From NCBI GenBank assembly GCA_003231675.1, contig QIJB01000015.1, positions 1-8,425 on the forward strand: 8,425 nucleotides of DNA, written 5' to 3'. Source of the stretch: Candidatus Campbelliibacteriota bacterium (lineage in GTDB: Bacteria; Patescibacteriota; Minisyncoccia; UBA9983). The position numbers were made by a program, and so were the translations under genes. The notes beneath the pieces were generated by a model, which did no database searches, was not told where the DNA came from, and saw only the letters and a program-made list of their open reading frames with translations. Below are positions 5,291 to 8,425 of this stretch, piece by piece (within the stretch, counting starts at the first letter, position 1; every line of letters begins with the position of its first letter).

Positions 5291-6349
5291 TTATTTTTTC
5301 CTTCCGCCGGCTTTTCTTAAATTGTCAGCCGCTTCCTCGGGAGGAGCGGAAATGACCTCAACCCCCGTCCCTAATTCCAGTCCCGCCCATTCGTATGTTC
5401 TGGGAAGAATCTCTATGTGCCAGTGGTAATAAGGAACATTTTTCACTCTCGCTGAAGCCGTGTGAATGAAAAAATTATAAGCCGGATTTTTGAAAACCTT
5501 GTCCAAGCGAATCAGGGCGTCCTTGAGCGATTCAGCCAAGAAGCGCGCTTCTTTTTCGGGCATTTCTTCAAAATCGGAAGAGTGTTTGCGGGGAAAAATT
5601 CTCATCTCGTATGGGACTCTTGAGGCATACGGGACAAGAGTGATAAAATGCTCATTCTCATACACTATCCTCGTTTTTTCTTTTATTTCCCAATCAAGCA
5701 TAACGCAATGCACACACTTTTTGTTTTTTTCAAAAAATGCCAGTCCGCCGTTAATGCTTCGGGAAACATCCGGCGGGATAATCGGCAAGGCAACCAACTG
5801 CGAGTGGGGATGTCCAATTGAAGCGCCGGCAAGCGAACCGCGATTATGAAATATTAAAATATATTCAATGCAGGTTTCTTTTTCAAGCGACCTGTAACGC
5901 TCTTGGAAGGCTCTAAAAACCAAAGAGATTTCATCCAGAGACATCTTCTCAAAATCCCTGTTGTGGTCGCGGGTGATTATAACTTCATGAGACCCGAATC
6001 CTTCGGCTCGTTTGTATGGACCATACCTGTTAAATTTTGGGCAAACTCCACTGTGCCTTAAAACGGGATATTTGTTGGGAATTATTTGGATAAACCAATC
6101 CTTAAAACGGGTGGACGCTCTTTTATTTTTATTTTTCGGAGGTCTTGGATACCAAAGAATGGGAGGAGGGTTGCCACTTTTTTGAGGGTCGTCAAAAGGA
6201 CAATCCTTTTTGGGAAGCCGAGCGCGTGGCAGTGATTTTCCCAAAAACAACGGTCTTGTCCTGCGAACCGAAGAAACGAGAATCCATTCCCCGCTCACCA
6301 TGTCCCTTCTGAATTCAATAATCTCTTTTGGATTTGATTTTTTTTTCAT
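5291..6349 (-). CDS. galT: Galactose-1-phosphate uridylyltransferase-like HIT-superfamily enzyme
   Basis: GalT transfers UMP between UDP-glucose and galactose 1-phosphate through a uridylyl-histidine intermediate. With ATG 6349 the protein has 352 residues, normal for the family. The N-terminus EFRRDMVSGEWILVSS is typical. The active site is GHPHSQ, with the nucleophile expected at H182 and a metal-ligand histidine at H180. The second HIT-like half ends in YYHWHIEILPR (H309, H311). GSHEVII provides H121. The N-terminal zinc pair usually reads CPFC but is CPFD here (C50, D53), while CVHC (212-215) could supply another pair. The GHPHSQ version also occurs in related ADP-glucose phosphorylases, so the substrate is uncertain. 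TTG 6376 is an in-frame alternative start adding nine residues; no good ribosome binding site marks either. ruvX ends 80 bp upstream. Confidence 0.88.
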   Translation of the reverse strand: MKKKSNPKEIIEFRRDMVSGEWILVSSVRRTRPLFLGKSLPRARLPKKDCPFDDPQKSGNPPPILWYPRPPKNKNKRASTRFKDWFIQIIPNKYPVLRHSGVCPKFNRYGPYKRAEGFGSHEVIITRDHNRDFEKMSLDEISLVFRAFQERYRSLEKETCIEYILIFHNRGSLAGASIGHPHSQLVALPIIPPDVSRSINGGLAFFEKNKKCVHCVMLDWEIKEKTRIVYENEHFITLVPYASRVPYEMRIFPRKHSSDFEEMPEKEARFLAESLKDALIRLDKVFKNPAYNFFIHTASARVKNVPYYHWHIEILPRTYEWAGLELGTGVEVISAPPEEAADNLRKAGGRKK

Positions 6350-6429
6350 ATAAAACTGAGTGGGCTCAAACCGCAAGCGAGTTTTAAAAGTCGGCCTTAA
6401 ATCCGAAAGTTTAAATGTAATCCGTTCCC

Positions 6430-6882
6430 TTATTTTAACACCTTTCTCTTTTCAATAAAACTTCGCAAAATGAGGGCGGCGGCGGAGGCGTCGTTTTTTT
6501 TGATTTCCATCCCTTTTCTTTTTCTGGAAACATTGCCCCGCGGACCGATTCTGTCCGGCGTTCTCAAAGATTCCTTCGTCGTCAAAGTTTCGCTCTGGTA
6601 AACGACCGGCAAACCGGTTTCTTTTTCCAAAAGAGCCTTGAACGGCGCGACCTTTCCCATAATGGGATTGGGGTGGCCTTTGTAATCAACGGATTCTCCG
6701 AGAACTATTTTCCCAACACTGTTCGCGCCACAAATTTCCTTAATTTTCTTCACGGCTTCTTCCGCGCATTTTTTTGAAGGACAATTCTTAATCACGGAAT
6801 GAGGAAGAGCAAAAACCGCCTCCTCGTCCGAAAGGGAGATCCCTATTCTTTTCATTCCATAATCAATGCCGAGCAGTCTCAT
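6430..6882 (-). CDS. ruvX: RuvX/YqgF family nuclease (pre-16S rRNA processing or Holliday junction type)
   Basis: RuvX (YqgF) is an RNase H-fold nuclease that trims the 5' end of 16S rRNA precursors in E. coli and has been linked to Holliday junction resolution in other bacteria. The 150-residue product has the family's usual length. GIDYGMKRIGISLSD holds catalytic D7; SETLTT has E98 where most bacteria have DERLTT; KKNDASAAALILRSF supplies the final aspartate D131. The GESVDYKGHPNP loop replaces the common GLP..MNG form, a variant I associate with Candidate Phyla Radiation genomes. ATG 6882 is the first codon of the conserved strand, so the start is secure even though no ribosome binding site is seen. 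A strong hairpin terminator lies about 30 bp before the start, so ruvX probably needs its own promoter, which I could not identify with confidence. Confidence 0.95.
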   Translation of the reverse strand: MRLLGIDYGMKRIGISLSDEEAVFALPHSVIKNCPSKKCAEEAVKKIKEICGANSVGKIVLGESVDYKGHPNPIMGKVAPFKALLEKETGLPVVYQSETLTTKESLRTPDRIGPRGNVSRKRKGMEIKKNDASAAALILRSFIEKRKVLK

Positions 6883-6913
6883 AAAATAAGACTAACATTT
6901 ATTTTTACAAAAT

Positions 6914-6940
6914 AAAAAGAGGGATGAAATCCCTCTTTTT
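6914..6940 (-). terminator. Intrinsic terminator, probably bidirectional, after the small membrane protein gene
   Basis: A perfect 12-bp stem (6914-6925 with 6929-6940) encloses a 3-nt loop. The core GAGGGAT/ATCCCTC is flanked by five A and five T, so on either strand the stem ends in a T run; on the minus strand it is CTTTTTATTTTG. It begins at the stop codon of the 6940-7278 gene and ends about 30 nt before ruvX. Confidence 0.88.
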
Positions 6941-7278
6941 CATTTTGGGGGCTCCTTCAGGGAAACGGTAATTCCCTTTTCATAAAGGAACTTCCTTACC
7001 CCTCCCCTTATCTTTGAGGCCTCTGTTTTATTCCAGAAGTCTATTAGGAATAAAACCAGGTTATCCCAGTCAGTGACAACATCCGCCTTGGCGGAGATTG
7101 CCATTGGGTTTTCTCTCCCACCACGGTCTCGCAAAATTGAATATGCGAGGACCGAAGTGTCCAACTCGTCCAAGAGCCGGAGCAACTCCTTTTCCTGCTT
7201 TTGGGCGTTTTTTGTGAGACCTATCAAATAAGTCGCACAAAATCCAATGAGGACGATAAAAATCACTATTACAATCAT
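6940..7278 (-). CDS. Small membrane-anchored protein of unknown function
   Basis: The 112-residue product starts with one strongly hydrophobic segment (residues 1-22, MIVIVIFIVLIGFCATYLIG), with no basic residue before it, so it is probably a membrane anchor. A charged, helix-prone stretch follows (NAQKQEKELLRLLDELD, 24-40), then a soluble region with DWDNLVLFLIDFWNK (70-84) and a basic end. I do not recognise the family. ATG 7278 is chosen because AAGGAGG ends 8 nt before it; an in-frame TTG at 7302 lies upstream of that site. The gene has a promoter with a perfect TTGACA box, the best ribosome binding site in the window, and a hairpin directly at its stop codon. It therefore appears to be a separately and probably well expressed single-gene unit. 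The cytoplasmic part may bind a partner, but nothing shows which. Confidence 0.85.
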   Translation of the reverse strand: MIVIVIFIVLIGFCATYLIGLTKNAQKQEKELLRLLDELDTSVLAYSILRDRGGRENPMAISAKADVVTDWDNLVLFLIDFWNKTEASKIRGGVRKFLYEKGITVSLKEPPK

Positions 7279-7286
7279 CTCCACCA

Positions 7287-7293
7287 CCTCCTT
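7287..7293 (-). promoter_or_regulatory. Ribosome binding site that fixes the start at 7278
   Basis: AAGGAGG, extended to AAGGAGGTG (nine bases complementary to the 16S rRNA 3' end), ends 8 nt before ATG 7278. It is the only strong Shine-Dalgarno site I found in the window and rules against the upstream TTG at 7302. Confidence 0.82.
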
Positions 7294-7336
7294 CTCCTTC
7301 AAAATATAAGATTTTTTAAAAAGCTTTCTTTTTTAA

Positions 7337-7365
7337 AGGATAGCACGATGCTACATTTTTGTCAA
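7337..7365 (-). promoter_or_regulatory. Sigma-70-type promoter for the 112-residue membrane protein gene
   Basis: On the minus strand a perfect TTGACA (7365-7360) is followed after exactly 17 nt by TATCCT (7342-7337), four of six matches to TATAAT. Transcription would start near 7330, giving a leader of about 50 nt. The promoter overlaps the last codons and stop of map. The spacer contains the perfect dyad TAGCA-N3-TGCTA (7341-7353), which could be an operator. Promoter function is inferred from consensus only. Confidence 0.72.
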
Positions 7366-8115
7366 CACCTCGGCGCCGTTTTTGGTAACGGTTATGGTGT
7401 GTTCAAAATGGGCGGAAAAGGAGCCGTCCTTCGTCCGCCATGTCCAGCCGTCTTTTTCCAAAACAACATCGTCGCCACCTTCGTTTATCATCGGCTCCAA
7501 TGCCAAAACCATTCCCGCCTTCAAGCGCGCGCCTGTCCCTTTTTTGCCAAAATTGGGAATCTCCGGCTCCTCATGCACGGCGTAACCGACCCCATGCCCC
7601 ACAAGTTTTTTCACGACGCTGTATCCCCGCAATTCGGCGCAAGATTGAATCGCAAAACCGATATCGCCGGCAAAGGCGCCGTCCTTGGCCGCCACAATCC
7701 CTTTCTCCAAAGATTCTTTGGCTATTTCAATTATTTTCATTTCCTTTTCTCCGACCCGCCCGACAGGAACGGTTATCGCCATATCAGTAAAGAGCCCTTT
7801 GTATTTCAGACCAAGATCAAGCCCGACAATATCCCCTTCTTTTAATATTCTATCCGCGCGAGGAATGCCATGCACCACCTCGTCATTTATGGAAACGCAA
7901 AGCGAACCTGGGAATGGATTGCCAAATTCGGCGCCGTAATTTTTAAAAGACGGTTCTCCACCGACTTTTCTTATAAGCCTTTCCGCCTCTTTATCCAATT
8001 CCAGCGTCGCCACTCCCTCTTTGGCGAAATTAGAGACGCTAAAAAGAACAGAGGCGAGAATTTTGCCTCCTTCCCTTAACTCCTTAATTTCCTCCGGTGT
8101 TTTAACGGCAACCAT
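7351..8115 (-). CDS. map: Methionine aminopeptidase, type I
   Basis: MetAP removes the initiator methionine from new proteins with a small second residue, as a cytosolic metalloenzyme. The 254-residue product is the standard bacterial type I length, with no N-terminal zinc-finger extension. All five metal ligands are in place: D100 (GLDLG), D111 (FTDMA), H174 (LVGHGVG), E207 (LALEP) and E238 (HFEHT). The substrate histidine H82 (VVHGIP) and H181 (VHEEP) are also present. ATG 8115 is 7 nt after the end of adk, the order found in many bacterial ribosomal-protein operons (secY-adk-map-infA), so the two are probably co-transcribed. infA does not follow here. The stop codon overlaps the promoter of the next gene, so transcription units are packed end to end. 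Confidence 0.98.
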   Translation of the reverse strand: MVAVKTPEEIKELREGGKILASVLFSVSNFAKEGVATLELDKEAERLIRKVGGEPSFKNYGAEFGNPFPGSLCVSINDEVVHGIPRADRILKEGDIVGLDLGLKYKGLFTDMAITVPVGRVGEKEMKIIEIAKESLEKGIVAAKDGAFAGDIGFAIQSCAELRGYSVVKKLVGHGVGYAVHEEPEIPNFGKKGTGARLKAGMVLALEPMINEGGDDVVLEKDGWTWRTKDGSFSAHFEHTITVTKNGAEVLTKM

Positions 8116-8122
8116 TTATATT

Positions 8123-8425
8123 TTAATCAATTTTCAAGGCTTTCAATATTGCTTCATTGACCTTTTCCACACTCTCTTCTCCGTTTATTTCAATAATTGC
8201 GCGCTTTTCCCGGGACGGTTCGGTTTTTATATTCGCTCATGCGCGTATTAAAGATTTCTTCTTTGTCCAAATCCCGCTCCCTGAGAATTCCATCCCCATT
8301 CGGGCAGGGAGAGCCGGGCTGAAGCTTTTCCGAACGAGCAAAAACATGGTATCCGGACTTATCACAAACTAGCCGATTTCGCGCCCTCTCTTTCAATTTA
8401 TCCTCATTGACATTTATTTTTACCG
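8123..8425 (-). CDS. adk: Adenylate kinase, C-terminal part, frame-disrupted and cut by right edge
   Basis: Adk interconverts AMP, ADP and ATP. The frame is open to the window edge and reads VKINVNEDKLKERARNRLVC into the LID domain (CDKSGYHVF, then PCPNGDGILRERDLDKEEI), a form of the zinc-type LID with only two of four cysteines kept. NTRMSEYKNRTVP fits the helix before the family's T-x-P. The frame then breaks near 8209-8214 and would stop at 8190. A shifted frame continues with REKRAIIEINGEESVEKVNEAILKAL, a typical adenylate kinase C-terminus, to TAA at 8123. By family comparison about five residues (roughly 17 bp) are missing at the junction; one extra A in a five-A run just upstream is another way to rejoin the frames. 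Since adk is normally essential, a sequence error is as likely as a real mutation. The gene lies directly before map, its usual partner. Confidence 0.8.

Noticed and set aside
7308..7336. Terminator hairpin after map
   Set aside because: The possible stem (TTTAAAAAG with CTTTTTAAA) is almost entirely A and T and has a bulge. It lies downstream of the next promoter's -10 box, so it would interrupt that transcript.
7341..7353. CIRCE (HrcA) operator
   Set aside because: Only TAGCA/TGCTA matches the ends of TTAGCACTC-N9-GAGTGCTAA, and the spacing is 3 rather than about 9-11 nt.
7201..7845. 214-codon plus-strand open frame opposite map
   Set aside because: It lies antisense to a complete map gene and the small membrane protein gene, and its product shows no family motif. 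It is a shadow of the real genes.
1..8425. tRNA, rRNA, riboswitch or replication origin
   Set aside because: The intergenic gaps are all under 170 bp. None shows a cloverleaf, a known riboswitch core or DnaA-box clusters.

Overview
The window looks like part of a genome of an uncultured Candidate Phyla Radiation bacterium of the Parcubacteria (Patescibacteria) kind. The signs are AT-rich, lysine-rich coding, weak or absent Shine-Dalgarno sites before most genes, a RuvX with the substitutions I associate with this group (GES..DYKG..NP and SETLTT), and an adk-map pair followed by short, unrelated transcription units. Calcium-binding (thrombospondin type 3 like) membrane-anchored proteins and a P-loop/deoxyribosyltransferase-like fusion also fit. 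This placement is inference; there is no rRNA gene or other taxonomic marker.

Every supported gene is on the minus strand, so the window reads right to left. From 8425 to about 2560 it is mostly housekeeping: the C-terminal part of adenylate kinase (adk, running off the right edge and frame-disrupted), methionine aminopeptidase (map), a 112-residue membrane protein with its own strong promoter, ribosome binding site and terminator, ruvX, a GalT-type nucleotidyltransferase, a DedA/YqaA-type membrane protein, a P-loop kinase-like plus nucleoside 2-deoxyribosyltransferase-like protein with a lysine tail, and ksgA (rsmA). The last two overlap by 50 bp. A hairpin after ksgA separates this block from the next.

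From 2397 to the left edge is a cluster of four genes for exported or membrane-anchored proteins of mostly unknown function. They are a protein with a calcium-binding repeat and an IPT/TIG domain, a small proline-rich protein, a second calcium-binding-repeat protein with a long helical domain, and the first 54 codons of a signal-peptide protein that is cut by the window edge. Spacing of 5 and 16 nt within the cluster suggests co-expression, with an internal promoter before the third gene. The two calcium-binding segments share a 91-bp GC-rich patch that is identical at DNA level although the flanking sequences are unrelated. In the third gene an 11-bp deletion inside that patch breaks the frame.

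I see no tRNA, rRNA, CRISPR array, insertion sequence or phage gene. The least explained parts are the exported-protein cluster with its identical repeat patch, the fusion protein before ksgA, the 18-bp perfect inverted repeat inside ksgA, and two frame breaks that are either real gene decay or sequence errors.
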